Shown here in pieces: positions 29,142 to 37,510 of a DNA stretch of 64,000 nucleotides (within the stretch, counting starts at the first letter, position 1; every line of letters starts with the position of its first letter). Position numbers and translations under genes: made by a program. The notes under the pieces were generated by a model. That model was not told the origin of the DNA and made no database searches. It saw only the letters and a list, made by a program, of their open reading frames with translations. This stretch comes from Limnobaculum xujianqingii (GTDB lineage Bacteria; Pseudomonadota; Gammaproteobacteria; Enterobacterales; Enterobacteriaceae), in contig NZ_JABMLK010000001.1 of assembly GCF_013394855.1 (NCBI RefSeq), positions 1,755,501 to 1,819,500 on the forward strand. The letters are read 5' to 3'.

Positions 29142-29677
29142 TTATTGGCTGGCCAACGCCTCGTTGTAACGGTTAGTGATAGCGATTTCCCACAGGTCCA
29201 TTGCATCTTCGAGATCTACGGACGTTTGGAGGTCTTTGAGGCTGGCGAATTTTGCGGTAATGATGACGGCAAGGAATCCATCAGCGTTTTTATAATCGAC
29301 GGGAGCGAACCGCTGACCTTTTGCAGCAGGTAACGCAGGAAACCTGGGCTCCCGTCTTTCCCGAAAAAACTGGTGTTGTACTTCAACATTTCGATTTCAA
29401 GCCGAATTAAGGCTTCACCATCCGGAACGTGGTTATCGATTAAGGTCTGCGTCTTGAGTGCAATTTCATTGCCTTCAATATCAACGGCAACATACCGCAT
29501 CATTTTGAGCATCGCTTCGTGGCTGACATCGTAGTCACCAATTTTAGGCGCATTAGAGAGTGGGTATTTAGCAAGAATTTCACGCCCGACAGTGGCCGGT
29601 AGACGGCTGATGATAAACGGGTATTCATTTTTATCGGCGTCAGTGACTGTAATTGCTTTTGGTTTAATCAGATCCAT
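29142..29677 (-). CDS. Tail assembly chaperone with -1 programmed frameshift extension
   Basis: The first frame runs 29677-29216 (153 residues, MDLIKPKAITVTDADKNEY). At codons 103-105 it contains T TTT TTC (29369-29363), a classical slippery heptamer in the correct register. A -1 slip there opens a second frame that is clear of stops to 29142 and encodes a plausible extension ending NRYNEALASQ, giving about 178 residues in total. Lambda G/GT and most tailed phages make such a pair of chaperones immediately upstream of the tape-measure gene, which is the position here. The short product is certain as an ORF; the fusion is predicted. Confidence 0.75.
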
Positions 29678-29687
29678 GTGTTACCTC

Positions 29688-29712
29688 AAAAAAAAAGGCG
29701 GGAAACCCCGCC
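29688..29712 (-). terminator. Intrinsic terminator after tail tube gene
   Basis: Minus-strand GGCGGG / CCCGCC stem (6 bp or more) followed by nine U. It lies between the tail tube gene and the chaperone gene in the middle of the structural operon, so it would lower expression of the downstream chaperone, tape measure and baseplate genes relative to the tube. Confidence 0.8.
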
Positions 29713-29721
29713 CTTAGATGC

Positions 29722-30174
29722 TTACTTAGCGCGGGTGCGGTCAAAATCCTGAGCCACAAACGTATAGGGTTTGGATTTAAGTCGCCCGGCACTGGCGACC
29801 GAATTACCCCGACTGCCGTTAGTCAATTTTGCGTTTCGTGCGGTCATTGTTGAACCATCGCCATAAGTCGCAACGACAGTAATAACGTCCCCCGCATGGC
29901 GGCGACCGCGTTTGGCGGTATTCGCTTCCAGCAAAATAGACAGATTTTCATCTTCTTCGCTGCCGGGTAGTACGTTAATGGTAAATGCCTGCGGCGTTGG
30001 CGTAGACCATGACACCATATTCCCGTTAACGTCAGAACCGGTTGCGGCAATATCCACGGCGGGCAGATCAAACGGATCCGCATCATCTGCAAAGGTATTC
30101 ACCAGAATGCCTGACGGGAATGTTTTTGTTGCTTTGACAACGAGGCCAAAACCCGTTGCTGATACATCATTCAT
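29722..30174 (-). CDS. Tail tube protein (DUF3277 type)
   Basis: A 150-residue protein (NDVSATGFGLVVKATKTFPSG, FADDADPFDLPAVDIAATG, NLSILLEANTAKRGRRHAG). Size, beta-rich composition and its place directly after the sheath gene identify the inner tube protein that stacks as hexameric rings. A strong terminator follows, as expected for a highly expressed product. Confidence 0.78.
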   Translation of the reverse strand: MNDVSATGFGLVVKATKTFPSGILVNTFADDADPFDLPAVDIAATGSDVNGNMVSWSTPTPQAFTINVLPGSEEDENLSILLEANTAKRGRRHAGDVITVVATYGDGSTMTARNAKLTNGSRGNSVASAGRLKSKPYTFVAQDFDRTRAK

Positions 30175-30183
30175 ATTTTCACC

Positions 30184-31671
30184 TTAAACAAGATTATGAG
30201 AGCCTTCGACCTTACGCACCCAATCACCTTTACCGTAAATGAGTATGTATTTCATGACGTATTCAGGGAGCATCGACTCACCTGTATTTTCAACAATCTG
30301 GACGTCATACCAGTAACCTTTATCCTGCACGTCAAACCACGCCAAATCGTCGCCGGACGCGTCCGCAATGGCGATTTGTTGGTTAACAGTGATGGTCTTA
30401 CCAGGTAGAATGGTGCCGTTATCTAGCGCCCTGGTTACCGTATCCGCGATAATCATTCGCGCCCGCGCTTCGCCGTCTTGGTTTGCCGGTATGCCGCGGG
30501 TAGCGAGTTGCAACGTAAACCATTGCTGAGTGATGTAGGCTTTTAGCCATTGCTCATTAGCATGGACACTCATATCCAACGGATTTGAAGAGCCGCCGCA
30601 CAGGAAACCACGCTGATAAAACTTGATGACCGAACCGGCCACCGCGGTTTCACCATAATAGTTAACGCGTAACTTATCCATGTTGTCAGCGTCCATGTCT
30701 GTACTGACTTGCGACGGGAACGTTACCCCAAACTGACGATACATATAGTTAGTGGTCGCGTTAGTCCGGTCGTAGTCCGTTGCAGCCATGACCGCCATCG
30801 GGAGCGCTTGAGCGAAAAATCCTGCGTCGGTATAAAGGTTTAACCCTGTTGACGCCGTACCGATTAATGCGGCGCTGTAATCCTCGGCATTTTCGAGCGT
30901 GGTCATCAGATGAAGCTGATATTTTACATTCTCACCGGCAACATACTCGGCAAGCTCAACCGCCTGGCTAAGCGCCAGTTCGGTTAAGAACGTCGCGCTG
31001 CCGAATGAATCACTCACTTTCTCAGCGGCTATAAAAGCATTAAGCGGAGATTGTGAAGAGTTACCACTTGAGGTGATGCCGGACGACAACCCCATTAAGT
31101 CGGATAACTCAGAGAATAAAACGGAGATAGTCGCCTGTTCCTGAACGCCACCCATTAAGGTGAACGCAGAACTTAAAGAATCAAAAGTGATATAGCCCGT
31201 TTTAAACTGCGGTTCGGGTTGAGCATTCATCTTAGCCTGCACAATTGATGCGACATCGGCATATGAGGTAGCACTGGTTAAATCAATCGCTGACAGGGTT
31301 TTATTCACACCACCAATAGTCAGGATCAGACTGCCATTCGACACAGCCTGTAAATCCGCAAGCGAACCGGCTCTGACACCAAAAATCGTCGGATTGCGGC
31401 CTACTGGCTCATACGATGCAATTTGTAACTCGCGGGGTTTATTGACTGGCGCAGGACTAACATAACTAAAATACTGCCGGGCAAATTTTGCTTCGGGAGA
31501 ATCCGTACCGAGTAGTTCATCAACCTGACCGGAGGAAAATTCCAGAACTTTACCTGCGGGAATTCGAGGATCAGTCGAGAATATCCGCGCGGTGAGTTTT
31601 CGCATCGGTACCGCCGTTGCTCCAATAACCGCACTGGCAATATCGACGTAACGATTTTGCTTCATTGACAT
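30184..31671 (-). CDS. Tail sheath protein (DUF3383)
   Basis: A 495-residue DUF3383 protein, the contractile sheath of this phage group. Recognisable segments include NRYVDIASAVIGATAVPMRKL at the start, the TSATSYADVASIVQAKMNA region, a central domain (ALPMAVMAATDYDRTNATTNYMYRQ) and the C-terminal half (PEYVMKYILIYGKGDWVRKVEGSH) that holds the sheath together. Its presence defines the phage as a myovirus. Confidence 0.88.
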   Translation of the reverse strand: MSMKQNRYVDIASAVIGATAVPMRKLTARIFSTDPRIPAGKVLEFSSGQVDELLGTDSPEAKFARQYFSYVSPAPVNKPRELQIASYEPVGRNPTIFGVRAGSLADLQAVSNGSLILTIGGVNKTLSAIDLTSATSYADVASIVQAKMNAQPEPQFKTGYITFDSLSSAFTLMGGVQEQATISVLFSELSDLMGLSSGITSSGNSSQSPLNAFIAAEKVSDSFGSATFLTELALSQAVELAEYVAGENVKYQLHLMTTLENAEDYSAALIGTASTGLNLYTDAGFFAQALPMAVMAATDYDRTNATTNYMYRQFGVTFPSQVSTDMDADNMDKLRVNYYGETAVAGSVIKFYQRGFLCGGSSNPLDMSVHANEQWLKAYITQQWFTLQLATRGIPANQDGEARARMIIADTVTRALDNGTILPGKTITVNQQIAIADASGDDLAWFDVQDKGYWYDVQIVENTGESMLPEYVMKYILIYGKGDWVRKVEGSHNLV

Positions 31672-31681
31672 AAATGAATAC

Positions 31682-32203
31682 CTATATCTGTTTAATTTGA
31701 TGGGTAATAACGCGTATAACAGGCGTTTTTGGTTTGATAGAACGATCGAAGGTCACGTTAAAATCAAAAGAGGGGTTCATTTCATAGTCGCCGCGGTCAT
31801 TCTCAAAAAACGGCGTTCGCACAACGCCCGCACGTTGGATACCAACGCCGGATTTCTTTAGTGCTTCAACAAAAGGGAGCGAATTAACAATCATTCGGAC
31901 AGTTGCAGTTAAATCTAACGCGGTTAAATCTGATGAATCGTCGTAAAAACCTTGTACCTGAATGGTTTTCTCGGCTTTCTGCACTTCGACATGATTAGCG
32001 TTATCACCTATCGGGTTATACCGACGCCCTTGCCATCCATGCCCGCCTTCAACAGCGTTAAAAAACATCACAAATCTGTTTTCTCTGCCTGCTTTCTTAG
32101 ATTGATAACCTGCAATAACGGGAACAATTATATTTTGTTCCGTCAACTGCTTAAGTATCTGTTTACGCAGCGCGGTATTGACTTCGTTATCCGTCATCGT
32201 CAC
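31682..32203 (-). CDS. Neck/tail terminator protein (LIC_12616 type)
   Basis: A 173-residue protein with the pattern of gp12-like terminators (NTALRKQILKQLTEQ, FNAVEGGHGWQGRRYNPIG, VQKAEKTIQVQGFYDDSSD). It lies immediately upstream of the sheath gene in the usual tail-terminator position. It caps the tail and connects it to the neck. It overlaps its upstream neighbour by 17 bp. Confidence 0.6.
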   Translation of the reverse strand: MTMTDNEVNTALRKQILKQLTEQNIIVPVIAGYQSKKAGRENRFVMFFNAVEGGHGWQGRRYNPIGDNANHVEVQKAEKTIQVQGFYDDSSDLTALDLTATVRMIVNSLPFVEALKKSGVGIQRAGVVRTPFFENDRGDYEMNPSFDFNVTFDRSIKPKTPVIRVITHQIKQI

Positions 32204-32555
32204 CTGCCTCTATGCAAACAAGCCCCTTCCAGCCATCCTGAACGTACCAATCCGCATCGCCGACAACTTCATAGCGCTTACCATTGAAAACTACGTAGTC
32301 AGGCGCTTTTCCACGGTTAACACCCTGTATATAATGTGAGGTGTATAGCTGGCGGTATACTTTCGCCAAATCTAACCCCATATTTTTAATATCCTGAGTA
32401 TCGACCGCTTGCCAGCTTCCTGATATCAGCACAGGTTCTTTGTAACGGTTAATCCATTTACCTAAGTCATCCGCTTCTCTGTCCTGAAACTGGTACCATT
32501 GCGCCTTTTGCTGCGGGATAACTTTTGCCGCGATATTGAGTAGATTTCCAAACAT
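32187..32555 (-). CDS. Phage neck/collar protein
   Basis: A 122-residue protein (WYQFQDREADDLGKWINRYKE, YTSHYIQGVNRGKAPDYVVFNGKRYEVVGD). Small neck proteins with a beta-barrel fold are encoded here between the HK97gp10-like gene and the tail terminator. I recognise the gene position rather than a conserved motif. Confidence 0.5.
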   Translation of the reverse strand: MFGNLLNIAAKVIPQQKAQWYQFQDREADDLGKWINRYKEPVLISGSWQAVDTQDIKNMGLDLAKVYRQLYTSHYIQGVNRGKAPDYVVFNGKRYEVVGDADWYVQDGWKGLVCIEAGDDDG

Positions 32556-33016
32556 TATTTATCCTCCACAACACTGGTCACGGCCTGCAACATTAATCCG
32601 GAATACACCAGAGGTTTGGCGGTCGCTTTGCCTTTGCTGTGCTTTCTCGCTCTGGCCGCAACGGTCGCCGGTTTTAGCGCTGGCGTTGTTACTGCTTGAA
32701 TACCGAGCTGAATATCTCCTGCAGCAACTTGACCGATAATCGCTAATCCTGAGGTAACATCTGATTCACCGCTTAACGCTTTTTTCGCAGCACTACCGAA
32801 GCCGTTAGCGTATTTGCGCTGATTATCATTCACTGATGGGCGCATAAACGGTCTGGGAGGAATTCCCCCCGCCGGATGACCCAGTTCCTGAATGGCGGCA
32901 ACATAAGCAATCGGTGTATCGTCTGGATATTTCGAGTGTTCAAAAAAGCCGACTTTGATTTGCTTTTTACCTAGCTCATCAAAGACGGCCGCGAGCCTTG
33001 CCAATTTATCCGTCAT
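32555..33016 (-). CDS. HK97 gp10-like neck protein
   Basis: A 153-residue protein with the conserved segment VGFFEHSKYPDDTPIAYVAAIQELGHP…IPPRPFMRPSV (read in two parts), typical of HK97gp10/T4 gp14-like neck proteins, and a Lys/Ala-rich C-terminal part. It links portal and tail. It overlaps the DUF4054 gene by 4 bp and abuts the collar gene. Confidence 0.65.
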   Translation of the reverse strand: MTDKLARLAAVFDELGKKQIKVGFFEHSKYPDDTPIAYVAAIQELGHPAGGIPPRPFMRPSVNDNQRKYANGFGSAAKKALSGESDVTSGLAIIGQVAAGDIQLGIQAVTTPALKPATVAARARKHSKGKATAKPLVYSGLMLQAVTSVVEDK

Positions 33017-33447
33017 CGTATTCGCCCCCTGTTAGGAAAACGGCCTCCGACGCTTCGAAACGCGGAACGTTCAGACATAGAGCCAACATAGAAAGGCACG
33101 CCGCCACAGCGTTGTACTAAAGCCAGATATTCCATGCCGTGCGGCGATAAGTTATACCAGTGCGCAGCGTTTGAACTGGTTGGGGGGGCAGTGAATGACA
33201 CACTCACCTTATCGATAGAAGCACTGGCAATTGCGCCCGGTGCCGCCATACCCTGTTCAGCTTCGTTACGCAGATAAAGCATGTGAGCAACAACAAGCAT
33301 CCACAATTGGTTAGTACACACCCCCTTACACGGTGAAAAATAACACCTGGCCTTCTCTGCTATCACATAAACCACATCGTTTCCGATGCTGGCATATAGT
33401 GGATATAGAGTACGAAATGACGTGATCGGGAAGGTGTCTGTGCTCAT
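33013..33447 (-). CDS. DUF4054 head-tail adaptor
   Basis: A 144-residue DUF4054 protein (FRTLYPLYASIGNDVVYVIAEKA, LWMLVVAHMLYLRNEAEQ, LVQRCGGVPFYVGS). These are head completion adaptors of the gp15/gp6 type that extend the portal channel. The stop of its upstream neighbour and its own start share a base. Confidence 0.7.
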   Translation of the reverse strand: MSTDTFPITSFRTLYPLYASIGNDVVYVIAEKARCYFSPCKGVCTNQLWMLVVAHMLYLRNEAEQGMAAPGAIASASIDKVSVSFTAPPTSSNAAHWYNLSPHGMEYLALVQRCGGVPFYVGSMSERSAFRSVGGRFPNRGRIR

Positions 33448-33788
33448 TATTTTTTCGCCTTGCCGGTCTTTGGTACTGTCTTACCTTCCGCCTCTAAAGA
33501 CTCTGGCGTATCCGGCGCAGACTGATCGCTGGCCATCATATTTGTGGCGACTTTTTCCGGATCGTCTTTACGCTGATCAACATGGATAAAGCCATTTTGG
33601 ACATGCAACTTAAAGACGTGATTATCTTTTAGCTGTGCGTACTCCTCCGGAGAGATCGGCGTGACGATACCGCGAGGGGTTAACATGTACTTGTCAGCAA
33701 TATTTGCTTTGCCCGCGATGAAAACAGTACCGTTCTTCACGGCATAACGCTGATCGTTCGATAAGGTGCTATAAACGTATAATTTCAT
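33447..33788 (-). CDS. Hypothetical protein of head module
   Basis: A 113-residue protein with a compact N-terminal half (MKLYVYSTLSNDQRYAVKNG, ITPRG-like PRGIVTPISPEEYAQLK) and a charged, probably disordered C-terminal half. The first half looks like a small beta domain found beside capsid genes. I do not recognise a function. It follows the capsid gene after a terminator. Confidence 0.6.
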   Translation of the reverse strand: MKLYVYSTLSNDQRYAVKNGTVFIAGKANIADKYMLTPRGIVTPISPEEYAQLKDNHVFKLHVQNGFIHVDQRKDDPEKVATNMMASDQSAPDTPESLEAEGKTVPKTGKAKK

Positions 33789-33801
33789 TTAATACTCCAA
33801 C

Positions 33802-33824
33802 AAAAAGCCCCCGAACAGGGGGCT
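33802..33824 (-). terminator. Intrinsic terminator after major capsid gene
   Basis: AGCCCCC / GGGGGCT 7-bp stem with 5-nt loop and five U on the minus strand, 6 bp after the capsid stop. It would make capsid mRNA more abundant than the downstream genes. Confidence 0.78.
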
Positions 33825-33829
33825 ATGCA

Positions 33830-34900
33830 TCAAATACCGGTTAGTCGAGTCATCGCCCACGGACGGGTAACAAATACGCCAGCGGTCGCGTTCGTCGCAT
33901 CTTCCAGATAACCTTTAATTTGGTTTTCTGAACCCAGTAATTGGTATTTTACTGGCACGACTTGCAGGATAGTGGCACTGGTTGCGGTAGAGCCATCATC
34001 AACACTGTCCGCAAACATGTAAGTTACATCAGCACCACCATTAGCACCTTTGAATTCAGGAGAGAAAACAAAGCGCAAGTTTGGATAGTTTTCACTGACC
34101 CATTGCTTAACCGTCTCTCCTTTCGCTACCGAATTGGCCTTACTCAATACTGATCGATAGCCCAACGGAAGAACCTGAGTCAGGTTGGTGCTATCTTGAA
34201 TGATACCGCCGGAAGCCAGTTCAATACGGGAGAACATACTGTTAATATCCCCGGTGATCTGCTCAAACGTTGCCGTTAACCACTTTGCTTTAGCCGTTTC
34301 ATACGCCGGTAAGTTCGGATCGTTTAACAAACCGAATATGCGAGTATCAGGCCCGTTAAAACCAAAGTAGCCGACACGTTCACGGGAGGATTCTAATGAT
34401 TCAGCCGCCGCATTACGCTTCTCTGCAGCCGCTTCAAAGCCCGCCGCGCTCTGGCGCGCTTCTTCCAGCTTACCGACCTGAAAACCTTGCTCAAATCGCA
34501 CGATGCCACGTTTTTCCAGATCCTGCATATACGATGCAAGAGGAATATTACTGTTATCGCCGTACAGTTCCGCTGTTCCGGTAGGTGTCGCTACGTTCAG
34601 AATGATTTCTTCATCGTGCCATTCGCCCGCATTCATCACGCCGGTGATTTCATCTAAAACGCGAACGCGGGTTGCGGTACGGATTAAGCCGGGTAACACA
34701 TGCTGCAGCATTTCACGATGGATCAAACCACCGTTCATTGCGGGCCCGGTTAATGCAGAGTCCATTGCATCCAGACCACCAAAGCCGATCTGCGCCATTT
34801 CGTCGTACGTCCATTTATGATTACCTTTGGAAACATCCAGAGGACCGCGCTGACGAATTTCACGGCCAGACATATAAAACTTTTCTTTACTCATCGCCAT
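33830..34900 (-). CDS. Major capsid protein (DUF2184 type)
   Basis: The 356-residue protein has the features of DUF2184 capsids of the HK97 fold: HKWTYDEMAQIGFGGLDAMD, a long alpha spine (GKLEEARQSAAGFEAAAEKR), YFGFNGPDTRIFGLLNDPNL and a conserved C-terminal ATAGVFVTRPWAMTRLTG. GGTGA precedes the ATG. The gene follows the cement protein gene by 2 bp. No obvious prohead-protease cleavage motif could be fixed. Confidence 0.82.
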   Translation of the reverse strand: MAMSKEKFYMSGREIRQRGPLDVSKGNHKWTYDEMAQIGFGGLDAMDSALTGPAMNGGLIHREMLQHVLPGLIRTATRVRVLDEITGVMNAGEWHDEEIILNVATPTGTAELYGDNSNIPLASYMQDLEKRGIVRFEQGFQVGKLEEARQSAAGFEAAAEKRNAAAESLESSRERVGYFGFNGPDTRIFGLLNDPNLPAYETAKAKWLTATFEQITGDINSMFSRIELASGGIIQDSTNLTQVLPLGYRSVLSKANSVAKGETVKQWVSENYPNLRFVFSPEFKGANGGADVTYMFADSVDDGSTATSATILQVVPVKYQLLGSENQIKGYLEDATNATAGVFVTRPWAMTRLTGI

Positions 34901-34902
34901 GA

Positions 34903-35397
34903 TTATTCACCTTCAGTCGTAGCGGTTGGAAAGGGGATTTCAGTCAGTCGGATAGCACACAGCAAAGGCGTTTCTACCGACTCAAGATGACGGGTAACAA
35001 AACCGATCACCTTGTCACCTACAGCAATACTTTCTTTGGCTTCCAGTTCGCCAACGGCGTTATACACCACGGGGGCATTGATTTTTTTCACACCGGCGGA
35101 CAGCTTAACGAAAACCTCCCCCATAGAGAGAAACTCGCCTACCGTACCATTTCGGGCGTACTCTTCTTCGATTCGGTACGCTTTGGGGTTAATCATAATC
35201 CCCGCAAACGAACCCTCGCCCCCTGCTTCAACGGTGCCGGATGCATCTTCTACGTGGGTAAATACTCGACCGAAAAGGTTTTCTTTTTCATCCGCTGAGT
35301 CCAGAACGGCAGTTAGCACGCGGGTTGGGCCATGATGAGAAATTTCACCAATGACACCACCGATTAATCCGGTCGACACGGTTTTAGGAATAGCCAT
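34903..35397 (-). CDS. Head decoration/cement protein
   Basis: From ATG at 35397 (MAIPKTVSTGLIGGVIGEISHHG) the protein has 164 residues. The start shares bases with the stop of the DUF2213 gene (TAATG), which indicates translational coupling; the open frame extends only five codons further. It is a Gly/Val-rich beta protein (AGGEGSFAGIMINPKAYRIE) like the cement proteins that stabilise capsids in this family. Confidence 0.65.
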   Translation of the reverse strand: MAIPKTVSTGLIGGVIGEISHHGPTRVLTAVLDSADEKENLFGRVFTHVEDASGTVEAGGEGSFAGIMINPKAYRIEEEYARNGTVGEFLSMGEVFVKLSAGVKKINAPVVYNAVGELEAKESIAVGDKVIGFVTRHLESVETPLLCAIRLTEIPFPTATTEGE

Positions 35398-36656
35398 TAT
35401 TTCGTACCCCATTTTTCTTTGATGGATGACTGACCAACGGCTGAGTCCATCGCAGCCCGTGGTTGTTGTGAATCCGGTGTGCGACCTTGCATCCAGACAT
35501 CTAGCGCGACGGTCTCAGAACCTTTCGGGCATTGGATACCTAGCTTTTCAACGCCGTACTCTGCGACTTGCTGATGCGTCATGGTGGCGCTATCAAACGT
35601 ACCGATAAAATTACTGACCTTTTTAGCCAGTTCGTCACGCCCTGCCAGTTGCTTGATCAGCTCACCAGTGTCCATTGTTGGTTTGTCCTTTTCCAGCCGG
35701 GCGACTTTGCGCTTTAAGACTGAAATGGTGTCCATCGTGCCAATACCTTTACGCAGGTGTTTTAGACGACGACATAAGCTGTCAGTTGTGGCTTGCGCTA
35801 ATTCTTCTTTGGCTTCTTCCACTGCGGTTTCAGCAGCTTCGATAGCGATTTCTGCCTTTTCAACCGCTTCGGCCTCACCACTTTCCGCCGCTTCCGTTGC
35901 AACTTCTGCGGCTTCTACCGCCGCCTCGGCTGCTTCTTCCACATCGTCGGTAGTGTTCTCTTCTTTAGTCTTATCACCTTCAGCTGCAGGTGTGTCGTCA
36001 GTCGTCGGGCTGGCACTTGTTACCTCGACAATCAGCGCTTTAATCTGAGCTAATTGCTCAGGGGTAAAGCCGCCTTCATCTTGGGTTGGTTTGTCTTTCT
36101 CTGCTTCGCTCATACTTACTAGCTCCATCGTATCGATAGTAATGATGTTGTGGTCTTGCACAGAGACATCTGGGCCTGTTCGCCCCTCGTCTACCAATGC
36201 AAGGTGGTTGCCCCTTAAATCTCTCTGGATAACATCGTAGTGCTCACCCTCAAAATTTCCAGATATGAACTCATAGCGGCTTCGATATCCGGGGGAAAGG
36301 TCTATTTTCCCGCCATCGATAAGATTCAAGGCGGCGTTTGATAACACTTTCAGATTGCCGCGAAGGTAAGGGGGATCGAAATAGACTTGTTCGCCTATCA
36401 TCCCCTGTACACCTTTGCGCTCTGCTGGCGTTGCGTTTTTCCCTATCATTTCGTGCTCATCAATGAAGGGGAGCAACTTAAAGGAATTAATCGTCTCTGG
36501 TTTTTCCAGCTCTTCCGCTGGACGGTAGACCATATAGACCTTGTTTGGCTCAGGTGCGCCTATCTCTTTGCCAAGATAGGGAAATACCCCGACTTTGGTG
36601 ATCGGGTTATCCTTGACCTCAAGCCATCCGTTATTGTCATACTGACGTTTAGTCAT
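35397..36656 (-). CDS. DUF2213 prohead protease fused to scaffold-like region
   Basis: A 419-residue protein. Residues about 1-185 form the DUF2213 domain (YLGKEIGAPEPNKVYMVYRP, LPFIDEHEMIGKNATP, YRSRYEFISGNFEGEHYDV), a prohead-protease type. Residues about 230-300 are an Ala/Glu-only coiled region (EAAEAAVEAAEVATEA). The remaining 110 residues look like a scaffold C-terminus. An internal ATG at 35735, after AAAGG on the minus strand, could give a separate 112-residue scaffold as lambda Nu3 does inside C. The latter is inference. Confidence 0.75.
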   Translation of the reverse strand: MTKRQYDNNGWLEVKDNPITKVGVFPYLGKEIGAPEPNKVYMVYRPAEELEKPETINSFKLLPFIDEHEMIGKNATPAERKGVQGMIGEQVYFDPPYLRGNLKVLSNAALNLIDGGKIDLSPGYRSRYEFISGNFEGEHYDVIQRDLRGNHLALVDEGRTGPDVSVQDHNIITIDTMELVSMSEAEKDKPTQDEGGFTPEQLAQIKALIVEVTSASPTTDDTPAAEGDKTKEENTTDDVEEAAEAAVEAAEVATEAAESGEAEAVEKAEIAIEAAETAVEEAKEELAQATTDSLCRRLKHLRKGIGTMDTISVLKRKVARLEKDKPTMDTGELIKQLAGRDELAKKVSNFIGTFDSATMTHQQVAEYGVEKLGIQCPKGSETVALDVWMQGRTPDSQQPRAAMDSAVGQSSIKEKWGTK

Positions 36657-36658
36657 GT

Positions 36659-37510
36659 TTATTCACCGAAATCGACGACAGGAGTCCAAAAGCATTTGCA
36701 GTGGGGTAGCTCGCCGGGTAAACCTCGCTGTCCGGTTTTCTCGTCAATGATTGGAGGGTTGTCTAAATCAAACTCAGTACCATCAAGTTTAAGTTTGTGT
36801 AGCTTTCGGGGTTCAGCGCTACCGCCTGAGTGGTGCCAAATCCCCTTGCGTATACCGGCTGACTTTGCACGCTCAAGGTTCGACGCGGTTGTGATTTTCC
36901 GCGTCTGATCTTCTGCAATAAACTTCGCCCTCTTTTCCGTCACCCCGCCAATATCCTTTATCTCATCAAATATCGTCTTAGCCCCTTCACCAGACTGGCT
37001 GACGGAGCGTAAGGCCGCGTTTTCGATTCGAGAATGGAATTGCTGAGGTATGGATTTAATGAGGGCTACGTTTTCAGCGGTTGCCGCGATGATTTTGTCT
37101 TTCATCGCATCCGGCATATCTGGCGTCTTGATGGTTAACCCGCCGGATAGTTCTTTTAGTGACTGATTCAGACTACGTTTGGCGCTGCTATCAACTTGAG
37201 AAATAAATTTGTTTGCAAGACTGACTGACCGTTTACTGAATATTGATAACCACTTTCGCCGTAGCTTACTCAACAATATTCGGGTCTGGCTGGCTATGCT
37301 CGCATCTGTCGTGATAACGCCTATGTCCTTTTCGAGTTGCTTAAATTCCTTTTCGTAATCCTTTGTCATGTCACTAACAAGTTTAGCCAGACCTGCCTGA
37401 TATCGGGCTTTAACGGGTGCCGGATAGTGAAGCGGTTCCCCCTTCATTACGGCTTTCCGTTGTGTCGCCCAGCGCTCCCTCTTCGGTTTCAGGCGTATAT
37501 TCTTCGCCAT
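36659..37510 (-). CDS. Head morphogenesis / minor capsid protein (SPP1 gp7-like)
   Basis: A 283-residue protein with the C-terminal Mu-F/SPP1 gp7 pattern: KAKFIAEDQTRKITTASNLERA, GIRKGIWHHSGGSAEPRKLH and a GELPHCKCFWTPV ending with a Cys pair. It is a minor head protein injected or placed at the portal. The first 21 residues overlap the portal gene by about 100 bp; the ATG at 37447 is an alternative start that shortens the overlap to 38 bp. Confidence 0.75.
   Translation of the reverse strand: MAKNIRLKPKRERWATQRKAVMKGEPLHYPAPVKARYQAGLAKLVSDMTKDYEKEFKQLEKDIGVITTDASIASQTRILLSKLRRKWLSIFSKRSVSLANKFISQVDSSAKRSLNQSLKELSGGLTIKTPDMPDAMKDKIIAATAENVALIKSIPQQFHSRIENAALRSVSQSGEGAKTIFDEIKDIGGVTEKRAKFIAEDQTRKITTASNLERAKSAGIRKGIWHHSGGSAEPRKLHKLKLDGTEFDLDNPPIIDEKTGQRGLPGELPHCKCFWTPVVDFGE

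Noticed and set aside
29363-29369. Lambda-type GGGAAAG slippery site next to the T-run
   Set aside because: GGGAAAG is present but in the wrong register (GGG AAA G), so only T TTT TTC fits a -1 slip.
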